A DNA stretch of 32,890 nucleotides from Oscillospiraceae bacterium (GTDB lineage: Bacteria; Bacillota; Clostridia; Oscillospirales; Oscillospiraceae), in assembly GCA_016293265.1 (NCBI GenBank), contig JAEDEN010000016.1, positions 1-32,890 on the forward strand, read 5' to 3'. The translations under genes and the position numbers were made by a program. Below the pieces are notes generated by a model, which saw only the letters and a program-made list of their open reading frames with translations, made no database searches and was not told the origin of the DNA. The number at the start of each line of letters is the position of its first letter. Position 1 is the stretch's first letter. Below are positions 21,245 to 29,398 of this stretch, piece by piece.

Positions 21245-22013
21245 AATTGAACAGCAGCTCTTCCGCCTGGCACCGAAGGAAGGAGCCATGGATTGGGACA
21301 ATGTGGGCCAGCTTCTGGGCGACCCGGAGCAGTCCGTGGAAAAAGTCCTTATTTCCCTGGACATTACGGAAGGGGTGGCGGATGAGGCTATCGCAAAGGG
21401 CTGTCAGCTCATTGTTGCCCACCATCCCGTTATGAACTGCAAATGGCTGCCGGTGCAGACCGTCCGGACGGATACCCCTCAGGGGCATCTGCTGATCAAA
21501 CTTTTGACCCATGGTATTTCCGCCATCTGTATGCACACGAATCTGGATGTTGCGGAGGGAGGCGTCAACGACCGCTTGGCACAAGTGCTGAAGCTGGTCG
21601 ACCCTGGGCCGATGGAAAACGGCCTTGTCCGCGTGGGCACACTGCCTGAGCCCATGCCTCTTGCCGCCTTTGCCCGTTTCACGGCGAAGGCCCTGGGCTG
21701 CAACGGCATCCGCTATTCCGATGCCGGAAAGATGGTTTCCAGGGTGGCCGTTGGCGGCGGCGCCTGCGGCGATTTTGAAGAGGATGTCATCCGCGCCGGA
21801 TGTGATACCTTTGTCACCGCCGACCTCAGCTATCATCAGTTCCTGGACGCCCCGGGAAAGGGCATCAACCTGATTGACGCGGGGCATTTTCCCACGGAGG
21901 ATCCCGTCTGCGAGGTGCTTATCAAGAATCTGACGGAGCAGTTCCCAAAACTGGCCGTTTTTAAATCCGCTTCCCACAGGGAAGTCATCCAATATTACGT
22001 TGAAGGAGACTAA
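21228..22013 (+). CDS. Nif3-like dinuclear metal centre protein (YqfO type)
   Basis: A 261-residue member of the Nif3/DUF34 family, hexameric proteins with two metal ions per subunit. The ligand motifs are visible: VAHHPVMN with His65 and His66, MHTNLDVAEGGVNDRLA with His and Asp, and near the end TADLSYHQFLDA with a His, then DAGHFPTED with a Glu. This is the short form; it lacks the long PII-like insert of Bacillus YqfO (about 370 residues). The cellular role of the family is unsettled. It overlaps trmK and is followed after 5 bases by yebC. Confidence 0.92.
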   Translation: MPTVREIEQQLFRLAPKEGAMDWDNVGQLLGDPEQSVEKVLISLDITEGVADEAIAKGCQLIVAHHPVMNCKWLPVQTVRTDTPQGHLLIKLLTHGISAICMHTNLDVAEGGVNDRLAQVLKLVDPGPMENGLVRVGTLPEPMPLAAFARFTAKALGCNGIRYSDAGKMVSRVAVGGGACGDFEEDVIRAGCDTFVTADLSYHQFLDAPGKGINLIDAGHFPTEDPVCEVLIKNLTEQFPKLAVFKSASHREVIQYYVEGD

Positions 22014-22018
22014 ACACT

Positions 22019-22756
22019 ATGTCTGGACATTCTAAGTGGCATAATATTCAAAAGACCAAGGGCGCTGCCGATGCAAAGCGCTCTGCTATCTTCACGAAGA
22101 TCGCCAAGGAGATCATCGTGGCGGTGAAGGAAGGCGGCGGCTCCGGTGATCCCGCCAACAACTCCCGTCTGGCTACCGTAATCGCCAAGGCCAAGGCAGC
22201 CAATATGCCCAACGACAACATCAAGCGTACCATCGACAAGGCTCTGGGTGCCGGCAGCACCGAGAGTTTCGAGGCCGTTACTTATGAAGGCTACGGCCCC
22301 GGCGGCGTCGCCGTCATCGTGGAGGCTCTGACCGACAACCGTCAGCGCACCGCTCCTGAGGTCCGCCACGCTTTCTCCAAGTGTAACGGCAGCATGGGCG
22401 CCCAGGGCTGCGTGAGCTGGTCCTTTGACAAAAAGGGTGTGATTGTCATCGACAATGAGGAAGGCGAGCTGGACGAGGATACCGTCATGATGGACGCTCT
22501 GGAGTCCGGTGCCGATGACTTTGAAGCCGACGGCCCCGCCCTGGAGATCACCTGCGATCCCGATGCCTTCAACGATGTGGTCAAGTCTTTGGAAGGGAAG
22601 GGCTATACCTTTGCCAGCGCCGAGATCGAGATGGTTCCCCAGAACTATATCACGCTCTCCGAAGAGGGTGATGTGAAGAACATGAACAAGCTCATTGAAA
22701 TGCTGGAAGATTCCGACGACGTGCAGAACGTCTGGCATAACTGGGACAACGACTGA
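22019..22756 (+). CDS. YebC/PmpR family regulator or translation factor
   Basis: A 245-residue three-domain protein starting with the invariant SGHSKWHNIQ and then RSAIFTKIAKEIIVAVKEGG, PANNSRLATVIAKAKAANMPNDNIKRTIDKA and YEGYGPGGVAVIVEALTDNRQRT. Older work describes DNA-binding regulators (PmpR); more recent work on some members points to a translation role at proline stretches. Sequence alone does not choose between them. The SD AAGGAG lies before ATG 22019. Codons are biased towards C/G-ending forms, consistent with good expression. Confidence 0.94.
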   Translation: MSGHSKWHNIQKTKGAADAKRSAIFTKIAKEIIVAVKEGGGSGDPANNSRLATVIAKAKAANMPNDNIKRTIDKALGAGSTESFEAVTYEGYGPGGVAVIVEALTDNRQRTAPEVRHAFSKCNGSMGAQGCVSWSFDKKGVIVIDNEEGELDEDTVMMDALESGADDFEADGPALEITCDPDAFNDVVKSLEGKGYTFASAEIEMVPQNYITLSEEGDVKNMNKLIEMLEDSDDVQNVWHNWDND

Positions 22757-22770
22757 GTTCGGATTTTAAG

Positions 22771-22792
22771 GAGGGACGGGGGACCGTCCCTC
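22771..22792 (+). terminator. Possible terminator after yebC
   Basis: A nine-base stem GAGGGACGG with CCGTCCCTC and loop GGGA, followed only by TGACTTGTTTA, so the T-run is weak. Confidence 0.45.
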
Positions 22793-22824
22793 TGACTTGT
22801 TTACCTTGAGGGGCTGCCCCGAAG

Positions 22825-22862
22825 AATAAAAGAGGAGGACAGCGTGCTGCGCTGTCCTCCTC
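22825..22862 (-). terminator. Intrinsic terminator of the RNase P RNA gene
   Basis: A 13-base perfect stem (GAGGAGGACAGCG at 22832-22844 with 22850-22862), loop TGCTG. Read on the minus strand it is followed by TTTTATT (22831-22825). Confidence 0.85.
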
Positions 22863-22880
22863 ATATTTGTACGAGCAAAA

Positions 22881-23234
22881 CTATAAGCCGGGTTCTGTAT
22901 TTGACAGTCATCTATCTCGACGCACTGTTGCCAGTACGCTCAAGCCACCCCGGGAGCGGTCGGGCCAACCTGTTGCTCCCATACCGGTGTTGCTCCGGAT
23001 AGAGTTTACAGCGACGGACACTCTCGAGCCGTCGGGTGTGCTCTTGCCACGCCTTTCCACCCTTACCGGCGATCCGTGGGTCTGGGACCCACAGGCTGCC
23101 GGCGGTATATCTCTGTTGCACTTTTCCTCAGATCGCTCTGGGCGGGCGTTACCCGTTATCCTTGCCCTGTGGAGCCCGGACTTTCCTCATAGACGGCCTT
23201 TCGGCCTGCCCACGCGACTGTCTGTCTTACTCGC
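22881..23234 (-). ncRNA. rnpB: RNase P RNA
   Basis: The catalytic RNA that trims tRNA 5' ends. On the minus strand the 5' universally conserved segment GAGGAAAGTCCGGGCTCC is at 23188-23171, and the matching 3' segment ACAGAACCCGGCTTAT is at 22898-22883; together they form the P4 core. The segment AGATAGATGACTGTC just before the 3' core is also typical. Internal helices such as GGCCGAAAGGCC (P3-like) and GGGTCCCAGACCC are visible. Length of about 354 bases fits a type A RNA. Ends are estimated from the promoter and the conserved 3' stem. Its own promoter and terminator flank it. It is read against yebC and murD. Confidence 0.93.
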
Positions 23235-23240
23235 AGGGAT

Positions 23241-23269
23241 ATTTTACAGGAACAAAGGAGGATTGTCAA
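23241..23269 (-). promoter_or_regulatory. Promoter for rnpB
   Basis: On the minus strand consensus TTGACA (23264-23269), 17 bases, TAAAAT (23241-23246). Predicted transcription start is near 23234. Confidence 0.88.
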
Positions 23270-23361
23270 CGCGAAAATTTTGTATTTTACCTGGCGCAAG
23301 CCACAGATGAAAAAGCTGCTGGGCCATCCTGCCACCGGGGGAGCAAAATTTCCCTTCAACG

Positions 23362-23390
23362 TTGTATTTCAGGGGCTGTTGAGGTATAAT
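23362..23390 (+). promoter_or_regulatory. Promoter for murD
   Basis: TTGTAT (23362-23367), 17 bases, consensus TATAAT (23385-23390), 50 bases before the murD start. Confidence 0.82.
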
Positions 23391-23440
23391 CCCTATATGT
23401 GAAAATTCCTCCGTGCATATGGAAATGAGGAGAGATTTCG

Positions 23441-24817
23441 ATGAAATTTGAGGAATATTTTGATTCCCTGAGAGGGAAGACCGTGGCTGTCATCGGTATC
23501 GGCGTTTCCAACCGCCCGCTGATTGAGCTGCTGCTCTCTCATGGAATCCAGGTCACCGCCTGCGATCGAAAGGACCGTGCGGCTCTTGGGGAGCTTGCCG
23601 CCCGGCTGGAAGAGCAGGGCTGCCGTTTACAGTTGGGGGAGGGATATCTGGAAGGACTCCATCAGGATATCATCTTCCGTACCCCCGGGATGCGGCCGGA
23701 CCTGCCGCAGCTGAGCGCGGCGGTGGCGGGGGGAAGCTGCCTTACCAGTGAGATGGAGGTATTTTTCCGGGTTTGCCCCTGTCCCATTATCGCCGTTACC
23801 GGAAGTGACGGGAAGACTACTACCTCCAGCATCATCGCGGAGATGCTCCGCGCTTCGGGAAAAGCCGTCCATCTTGGCGGCAATATCGGCCGCCCGCTGC
23901 TGGCGGAGGCCGGCACTATGAAGGAGAGCGACATCGCCGTGCTGGAGTTGAGCTCCTTCCAGCTTTTGACTATGGAGGCAAGCCCCCATATTGCCGTGAT
24001 GACCAATCTGGCACCCAACCATTTGGATGTACACAAGGATTTTGCTGAGTATATTACTGCGAAGGAAAATATCTTTACACATCAGTCTGCGCAGGATGTT
24101 GCGGTTTTTAACTGTGATAATGATATTACCCGTGCCCAGTCGAAAAGAGCCATTGGAACTGTCCGGCTCTTTTCCCGGAAAACCGAAGTGGAAGAGGGCG
24201 TATTCCTTCGCGGAGACGCCATCATGGTGCGTACGGGTGGTGTGGAGCGGAAGGTCATGGAGACATCCGATATTCGCTTGCCCGGAGTCCACAACATTGA
24301 AAACTATATGGCGGCCATCGCCGCGGTGGAAGGACTCGTCACGGATGAAGCCATCCGCAGCGTCGCCCGGGATTTTCAGGGAGTAGAGCACAGGATCGAA
24401 CTGGTGCGGACGCTGCGGGGCGTGCGTTATTATAACGATTCTATTGCCACCAGCCCGGACCGCACCATCGCAGGATTGAATTCCTTCCATCAAAAGGTCA
24501 TCCTCATCGCGGGAGGAAAGAATAAGGGCATCCCCTACGACAGCATTGGCCCTGTTATCAACGCTCATGTGAAGCTCCTGATCCTCTGCGGCGCCACTGC
24601 CGGCGTTATCCGGACCGCCGTTGAACAGGCGGAAAACTATGATGGTCTTGAGATTGTGGACGTGGACGACTATCACCAGGCGCTTTCCGTGGCCCAGTCC
24701 CACGCAGGGGAAGGAGATGTGGTGCTGCTGTCTCCGGCCAGCACGGCCTTTGACCGCTTTGCAAATTTCATGGAGCGGGGAAAAGTATTCAAAGAGATCG
24801 TGAACGGCCTGAAATAA
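23441..24817 (+). CDS. murD: UDP-N-acetylmuramoylalanine--D-glutamate ligase
   Basis: A 458-residue cytoplasmic Mur ligase that adds D-glutamate to UDP-MurNAc-L-Ala in peptidoglycan synthesis. The N-terminal domain binds UDP (VAVIGIGVSNRPLIELL). The ATP loop is VTGSDGKTTTS with Lys125. Then come GGNIGRPLL, ELSSFQL, TNLAPNHLDVHKDFAEY with the metal-binding His, and the C-terminal ligase domain with GVEHRIELV, YNDSIATSPDRTIAGL and LLSPASTAFDRFANFMERG. All expected motifs are intact and the length is normal. The SD GAGGAGAG precedes ATG 23441. Unlike many bacteria, it sits outside a mur/fts cluster. Confidence 0.95.
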   Translation: MKFEEYFDSLRGKTVAVIGIGVSNRPLIELLLSHGIQVTACDRKDRAALGELAARLEEQGCRLQLGEGYLEGLHQDIIFRTPGMRPDLPQLSAAVAGGSCLTSEMEVFFRVCPCPIIAVTGSDGKTTTSSIIAEMLRASGKAVHLGGNIGRPLLAEAGTMKESDIAVLELSSFQLLTMEASPHIAVMTNLAPNHLDVHKDFAEYITAKENIFTHQSAQDVAVFNCDNDITRAQSKRAIGTVRLFSRKTEVEEGVFLRGDAIMVRTGGVERKVMETSDIRLPGVHNIENYMAAIAAVEGLVTDEAIRSVARDFQGVEHRIELVRTLRGVRYYNDSIATSPDRTIAGLNSFHQKVILIAGGKNKGIPYDSIGPVINAHVKLLILCGATAGVIRTAVEQAENYDGLEIVDVDDYHQALSVAQSHAGEGDVVLLSPASTAFDRFANFMERGKVFKEIVNGLK

Positions 24818-24865
24818 CATACGGGAAAAGCCCTTCCGCATACAGTTGCGGGAGGGGGTGGAGCT

Positions 24866-25570
24866 GTGAAGCGGGGATTTTTCGCTTACCGGCGACGGGC
24901 TGACCGCCGGCTTTTTCTTCGGAGCGCTGCGCTTTTGCTGCTGATCCTTTCACTGGCCGCTTCCGTTTTCGCATCGATCCAGATGCGGCCGATTTTGGAG
25001 CGGATGGCGGTCAGCAGGGTCTCCAACGCGGTGAACCGTATCGTTTCCGAGGCTGTGGATGAGGCCATCAGCAGCGGAAAAATCAGCTATGACCGCTTGA
25101 TCTCCTTTGAAAAGGACACAGAGGGCCGCATTACCGCTGTCCACAGCAACATGGTGGCATTCAATCAGTTACAGGCAGAGGTTTTGGATATTGTCCTGGC
25201 GCGGATCGAACAGGTCTCCGCCAGGGAACTGTCCATTCCCGTGGGCAGCCTTACCGGTTCCAGCCTTTTGGCCGGCCGGGGCCCCCGGATCCGGGTGCGG
25301 ATGGAGTCTGTTGGTTCATCCTCCTCAAAATTTCAAAATCATTTTGAGACCGCAGGTATCAATCAGACGCGCCATGAGATCGTACTGTTGATCGATATCA
25401 ACATCAGCATCCTGCTGCCGGGATTCACCACAGTCACCAAAGTCTCCAATGCCATCACTGTGGCGGAGACAGTCATTGTCGGCTCTGTACCGGAGAGCTA
25501 CACCTATTTCCATACATCGGAATCAGACTACGAAGGGGATGCAAAGGATTACGTCCTCAATAATGGTTAG
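24866..25570 (+). CDS. yunB: Sporulation protein YunB
   Basis: A 234-residue protein with a basic N-terminus (KRGFFAYRRRADRR), one membrane helix at about residues 17-40, and an outer domain. The stretch MAVSRVSNAVNRIVSEAVDEAI, followed by SFEKDTEGRITAVHSNM and later GIRI-like RIRVRMESVG and TVTKVSNAITVAETVIVG, resembles YunB, a mother-cell protein made under sigma-E in Bacillus and needed for full spore formation; its biochemical role is unknown. The start is GTG 24866, with GGAGGGGGTGG just upstream. It lies between murD and ligA with short gaps, so it is probably also read from the murD promoter. Confidence 0.85.
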   Translation: MKRGFFAYRRRADRRLFLRSAALLLLILSLAASVFASIQMRPILERMAVSRVSNAVNRIVSEAVDEAISSGKISYDRLISFEKDTEGRITAVHSNMVAFNQLQAEVLDIVLARIEQVSARELSIPVGSLTGSSLLAGRGPRIRVRMESVGSSSSKFQNHFETAGINQTRHEIVLLIDINISILLPGFTTVTKVSNAITVAETVIVGSVPESYTYFHTSESDYEGDAKDYVLNNG

Positions 25571-25581
25571 GGAGGAACCCC

Positions 25582-27558
25582 ATGGATTACCGCCAGGAGA
25601 TCAAGGAGCTTCGCCAGAAGCTCAATGAGAATGGATACCGCTACTATGTGCTGGATGCGCCTACCATGAGCGACCATGAATACGATATGCTCAACCGCCG
25701 CCTGGAAGAGCTGGAGGCCGCTCATCCGGAGGAGATCACACCCGATTCTCCCACTCAGCGCATCGGAGGAAAGATTCTGCAAGGATTTTCACCTTACACC
25801 CATGAAGTGCCATTGGAAAGCCTGCAGGATGTCTTTAATGCCGAAGAGGTAGCGGAGTTCTGCCAGCGCATGGATGAGAATCTGGGCCTTTTGACGGAGT
25901 ATTCCGTGGAGCCCAAAGTAGATGGCCTCTCTGTTGCCCTGGAATACCGGGACGGTGTTTTTTTTCGGGGGGCCACCCGGGGCGACGGGCGGGTAGGCGA
26001 GGATGTGACGGAAAATCTCAGGACCATCCGCTCCATCCCCATGGTGCTGCCGGAAAAACTGCCCCGCCTCATTGTTCGGGGCGAGGTGTATATGGCCCGG
26101 AGCGTTTTTGAGGAGATCAACGCCATGCGGGAGCTGCAGGGAAAGCCCCTGATGGCAAATCCCCGCAACGCCGCCGCCGGTTCTCTCCGCCAGCTTGACC
26201 CGAAGATCGCCGCAGACCGCCGCCTGGATATCCAGATTTTCAATTTGCAGCTGGCAGAGGGAAAGACATTCCTCTCCCATGCCGAGACGCTGGATTACAT
26301 TGCTTCCCAACATTTCAAAGTCATTCCCCACAAGACGCTCTCTGGCCTTCAGGCTGTACAGGCGGAGATCGGGAGAATCAATGACCGGCGGATGGAATAC
26401 CCCTTCGATATTGATGGAGCAGTTGTGAAGGTAAATTCCCTTATAGACCGCGAAACATTAGGGAGTACCGCTAAGTGCCCCAAGTGGGCGGTGGCGTTCA
26501 AGTACCCACCGGAGAAAAAGCCCTCCCGCATCGTGGACATTGTGGTGCAGGTGGGCCGCACCGGTGTTCTGACCCCGAAGGCCGTGCTGGAACCGGTGCG
26601 GCTGGCCGGCACCACCGTGACAAATGCCACCCTCCACAACCAGGATTTCATTACGGAGAAGGACATCCGCATCGGCGACACCGTCATCGTGCAGAAAGCA
26701 GGGGAGATCATTCCCGAGATTGTGGAGGTGGATTTCAGCAAACGCCCGGAAGGTACCACGCCGTATTTCCTGCCGGAGACCTGTCCGGTGTGCGGTGCAA
26801 GCGTCCGCCGGGAGGAGGATGGTGCCGCCATCCGCTGCACCGGCGCAGAGTGTCCCGCCCAGCTCCAGCGGAACATCACCCATTTTGCCAGCCGTGACGC
26901 CATGGACATTGAGGGCCTTGGTCCGGCGGTTGTCCAGCAGCTTGTGGAAAACGGTTTGATCTGTAACGTTGCTGACCTTTACAGCGTCAGCGCTGCAGAT
27001 ATTGCAAAGCTGGACCGCATGGGTGAAAAATCTGCTGAGAACCTGATCCGCGCCATTGAAAAGTCCAAGGCCAACGACCTTTCCCGGCTGATCTACGGAC
27101 TGGGCATCCGCCAGGTGGGCGAGAAGGCGGGAAAAGTCCTTGCCAGCCACTTCCGTACCATGGATGCGCTGCGTGCCGCCACGGAGGAGGAGCTGACGGA
27201 GATCAACGATGTGGGTGCCGTGACGGCCCGGTGCATCGTGGAATACCTGTCTGCTCCCCAGTCTCAGGACCTGATTGAACGGTTGGCGACAGCGGGCGTT
27301 CATATGGAATCCACCGCCCGGCTGGTGGATGAGCGCTTTGCCGGTATGACTTTCGTCCTCACCGGAACGCTGAGCCGGTTTGACCGCAAGAGCGCCCAGG
27401 CTATGATCGAAGACCGGGGCGGAAAGGCATCTGGCTCTGTTTCCAAACGTACCACTTACGTGGTGGCAGGGGAGGCCGCCGGGAGCAAGCTGAAAAAAGC
27501 GCAGGAGCTGGGAATCCCTGTCCTGACAGAGGACGAATTTGCAAAGATGCTGGAGTAA
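25582..27558 (+). CDS. ligA: NAD-dependent DNA ligase
   Basis: The 658-residue essential replicative ligase. Domain Ia comes first (YRYYVLDAPTMSDHEYDML), which binds NMN. The adenylation domain has the nucleophile Lys112 in EPKVDGLS. The OB fold is around GRTGVLTPKAVLEPV. The zinc finger has Cys401 and Cys404 in CPVCGASV and two further Cys in RCTGAECPAQ. The helix-hairpin-helix domain includes EGLGPAVVQQLVE and YGLGIRQVGEKAGKVLA. The BRCT domain (about 585-658) starts at RFAGMTFVLTGTLSRFDR. All parts are complete. The SD GGGAGGA precedes ATG 25582. A terminator follows. Confidence 0.97.
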   Translation: MDYRQEIKELRQKLNENGYRYYVLDAPTMSDHEYDMLNRRLEELEAAHPEEITPDSPTQRIGGKILQGFSPYTHEVPLESLQDVFNAEEVAEFCQRMDENLGLLTEYSVEPKVDGLSVALEYRDGVFFRGATRGDGRVGEDVTENLRTIRSIPMVLPEKLPRLIVRGEVYMARSVFEEINAMRELQGKPLMANPRNAAAGSLRQLDPKIAADRRLDIQIFNLQLAEGKTFLSHAETLDYIASQHFKVIPHKTLSGLQAVQAEIGRINDRRMEYPFDIDGAVVKVNSLIDRETLGSTAKCPKWAVAFKYPPEKKPSRIVDIVVQVGRTGVLTPKAVLEPVRLAGTTVTNATLHNQDFITEKDIRIGDTVIVQKAGEIIPEIVEVDFSKRPEGTTPYFLPETCPVCGASVRREEDGAAIRCTGAECPAQLQRNITHFASRDAMDIEGLGPAVVQQLVENGLICNVADLYSVSAADIAKLDRMGEKSAENLIRAIEKSKANDLSRLIYGLGIRQVGEKAGKVLASHFRTMDALRAATEEELTEINDVGAVTARCIVEYLSAPQSQDLIERLATAGVHMESTARLVDERFAGMTFVLTGTLSRFDRKSAQAMIEDRGGKASGSVSKRTTYVVAGEAAGSKLKKAQELGIPVLTEDEFAKMLE

Positions 27559-27571
27559 CGTGTGAAAAGAG

Positions 27572-27604
27572 AAGTGCCGCGGCGGTTTGCCGCGGCACTT
27601 TTTT
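27572..27604 (+). terminator. Intrinsic terminator after ligA
   Basis: A perfect 12-base stem, AAGTGCCGCGGC with its complement, loop GGTTT, and a T-run to 27604. Confidence 0.93.
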
Positions 27605-27612
27605 GATTTTGA

Positions 27613-27642
27613 TTGGACAACCGGCAGGGAGTGTGTTATAAT
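27613..27642 (+). promoter_or_regulatory. Promoter for the TagA-like gene and tmk
   Basis: TTGGAC (27613-27618), 18 bases, consensus TATAAT (27637-27642), with TG at 27634-27635 forming an extended -10. Confidence 0.83.
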
Positions 27643-27687
27643 ACATAATGTATTCGTATGTTTGATTTTTTAGAGAGGTGTTTTTTC

Positions 27688-28404
27688 GTGCGTATCGACG
27701 TTTTAGGCGTTGGTTTTGATAACTTGACCATGGACGAGGCAGTGGAACGCGGCATGGAGCTGCTTGAAAGCCAAGGCACCCACTATGTGGTCACTCCGAA
27801 TCCGGAGATCGTGGAGGTCTGCCGGGAGAATACGGAGGCAAAGCGGGTGGTGAACGGGGCGGCATTGGTGCTGCCGGATGGGATCGGTATCATCAAGGGC
27901 GCGGCTATGCTGGGCACTCCTTTGAAGGAAAAGACCCCCGGTATTGAATTTGCTGAGCACATCGTGGAAAGAATGGCAAAGGAGGGACGGTCCCTCTACC
28001 TCCTTGGCGCAAAACCCGGCATCGCGGAGCTTGCCGGAAAGAACCTTGCCGAAAAGTACCCGGGTTTGAAGATCGCCGGGACCCATGACGGTTATTTTCA
28101 GGAAGACGCTCCCATTGTGGAGGCCATTCGGGAAAGCGGCGCGGATGCGGTGTTCGTGTGCCTGGGCGCTCCGAAGCAGGAGCTTTGGATGGCCAGAAAC
28201 GGTGAGGCCATCGGAGCGCATCTGCTCTGCGGCCTTGGCGGCAGCCTGGATGTGTTTGCCGGGACTGTGGAGCGGGCGCCGAAATTCTGGTGCGACCACG
28301 GCCTTGAGTGGTTTTACCGCCTTTGCAAGGAGCCCAAGCGCATTGGCCGTATGATGAAGCTGCCCCTTTTCCTGGTACATGTCAGGAAGGAGAAAAGGAA
28401 ATGA
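27688..28404 (+). CDS. WecB/TagA/CpsF family glycosyltransferase
   Basis: A 238-residue GT26-family enzyme. Members transfer N-acetylmannosamine or similar sugars onto a lipid-linked GlcNAc at the membrane face. Thr36 and Asn38 in VTPNPEIVEVC and Asp64 in LPDGIGI match the catalytic residues described for TagA of Thermoanaerobacter (T37, N39, D65). LYLLGAKPGIAELAGKNL and VCLGAPKQELWM complete the fold. I chose GTG 27688 because GAGAGGTG is 7 bases upstream and the N-terminus MRIDVLGVGFDNLTMDEAV is then canonical; ATG 27658 has no SD. There are no other teichoic-acid genes nearby, so the product polymer is unknown. It overlaps tmk by four bases. Confidence 0.88.
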   Translation: MRIDVLGVGFDNLTMDEAVERGMELLESQGTHYVVTPNPEIVEVCRENTEAKRVVNGAALVLPDGIGIIKGAAMLGTPLKEKTPGIEFAEHIVERMAKEGRSLYLLGAKPGIAELAGKNLAEKYPGLKIAGTHDGYFQEDAPIVEAIRESGADAVFVCLGAPKQELWMARNGEAIGAHLLCGLGGSLDVFAGTVERAPKFWCDHGLEWFYRLCKEPKRIGRMMKLPLFLVHVRKEKRK

Positions 28405-29066
28405 GTGGAAGACTCATTGTGTTTGAGGGGACCGACGGCTCCGGAAAGGCCACCCAATCCCGACTGCTCTGCCAGCATCTCCGCCGGGATGGCGTTGAGC
28501 TGAAGAATATTGACTTTCCCCGCTACGGCAAACCCTCCGCCGCCATGGTGCAGGAATATCTGGATGGCAACCTGGGCAAGCGGCCCGGGGATGTGAACGC
28601 CTATGCCGCCTCCTTGTTCTACGCCATGGACCGTTATGCCTCCTATAAGCAGGACTGGGGCGATTTCTACGAAGCAGGCGGACTGGTGGTGGCGGACCGG
28701 TATACTACCTCCAACGCCGTCCATCAGGCATCCAAACTTCCGGAAGGGGAGCGGAGGGAATACCTGGACTGGCTCTTCCACCTGGAATACGGCCTGTTGG
28801 GCCTTCCAAAGCCCGACCTTGTCATCTATCTGGATATGCCCACGGAGATCACCGCACGGATGATGCGAAAGCGGGAGGCCGCCACCAACACCCATGCCGA
28901 CATCCATGAGCAGGATGACGCATACCTGCGTTCCTGCCGGGAAAATGCCCGGGAGATCGTCCGTGGGTGCGGATGGACCCATATCGACTGTGCCCGGGAT
29001 GGCGCTCCCCGGACCCCGGAGGACATCCACGCCCAGGTTTGGGATTTGGTGCGTGCCCTGCTTTGA
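28401..29066 (+). CDS. tmk: Thymidylate kinase (dTMP kinase)
   Basis: A 221-residue kinase converting dTMP to dTDP with ATP. The P-loop is FEGTDGSGKATQ at residues 8-19, with alanine following Lys16 where Thr or Ser is usual. The DR(Y/H) substrate motif is VVADRYTTSNAVHQASKL. The lid region is MRKREAATNTHADIHEQDDAYL. DFPRYGKPSAAMVQEYLDG is also typical of a clostridial subgroup. ATG 28401 overlaps the TagA-like stop (ATGA) and has the SD AAAAGGAA. It is followed by a convergent small gene. Confidence 0.9.
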   Translation: MSGRLIVFEGTDGSGKATQSRLLCQHLRRDGVELKNIDFPRYGKPSAAMVQEYLDGNLGKRPGDVNAYAASLFYAMDRYASYKQDWGDFYEAGGLVVADRYTTSNAVHQASKLPEGERREYLDWLFHLEYGLLGLPKPDLVIYLDMPTEITARMMRKREAATNTHADIHEQDDAYLRSCRENAREIVRGCGWTHIDCARDGAPRTPEDIHAQVWDLVRALL

Positions 29067-29080
29067 CGTTTCCAAACAGC

Positions 29081-29103
29081 AAAAGCGGGACGCTCTGCGT
29101 CCC
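29081..29103 (-). terminator. Intrinsic terminator of the small cysteine-rich gene
   Basis: GGGACGC (29087-29093) pairs with 29097-29103 around three bases; read on the minus strand it ends in GCTTTT (29086-29081). It lies in the gap after tmk and may stop transcripts of both genes imperfectly. Confidence 0.65.
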
Positions 29104-29118
29104 ACCTTGCTCCGCCGT

Positions 29119-29262
29119 TTAACAGCAGTTGCACCCGTCGCTGCCGTGGCCGCAGTGGCCGTTGCCCTCGGTGCTGCAGCCGAATCCGCAGCAGCAAAAG
29201 AGCAGGATGAGGATGATGATCAGCCAAAGGCAGGAGCAGTTGTTGCTGTTGTTGAAGCTCAT
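29119..29262 (-). CDS. Small cysteine-rich membrane peptide (high-cysteine HCB-13-like)
   Basis: A 47-residue protein on the minus strand, below the usual gene-calling size. It starts MSFNNSNNCSC, continues with the hydrophobic stretch LWLIIILILLFCCC (one short membrane helix), and ends in a glycine/histidine/cysteine-rich tail GHCGHGSDGCNCC. Ten of the 47 residues are Cys and six are Asn. It has a good SD, GAGGTGA (29274-29268), five bases before the ATG, and a terminator downstream, so it looks like a real gene. It resembles the short clostridial proteins labelled chorion class high-cysteine HCB protein 13; the function of those is unknown. Metal binding, disulfide cross-linking or a spore-layer role are guesses. 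Confidence 0.8.
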   Translation of the reverse strand: MSFNNSNNCSCLWLIIILILLFCCCGFGCSTEGNGHCGHGSDGCNCC

Positions 29263-29398
29263 ATCGTTCACCTCACTTTGCTGATACCCCTATGTTATGC
29301 GCCGGGCTTTTCCACTTAGCCTGGCCACAGAAAAATGATCCCGCACAATCAATTCGCGCCCGTCTCACAGCTCTGAGGCGGAGAGTATGGAGGTTTCA

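Noticed and set aside
22867..23389. Plus- and minus-strand frames over 22867-23389
   Set aside because: The DNA is the RNase P RNA gene and its promoter; conserved RNA segments explain it.
29067..29319. Plus-strand frames after tmk
   Set aside because: They are Ala/Val-rich antisense translations of the cysteine-rich peptide gene on the minus strand and lack an SD.
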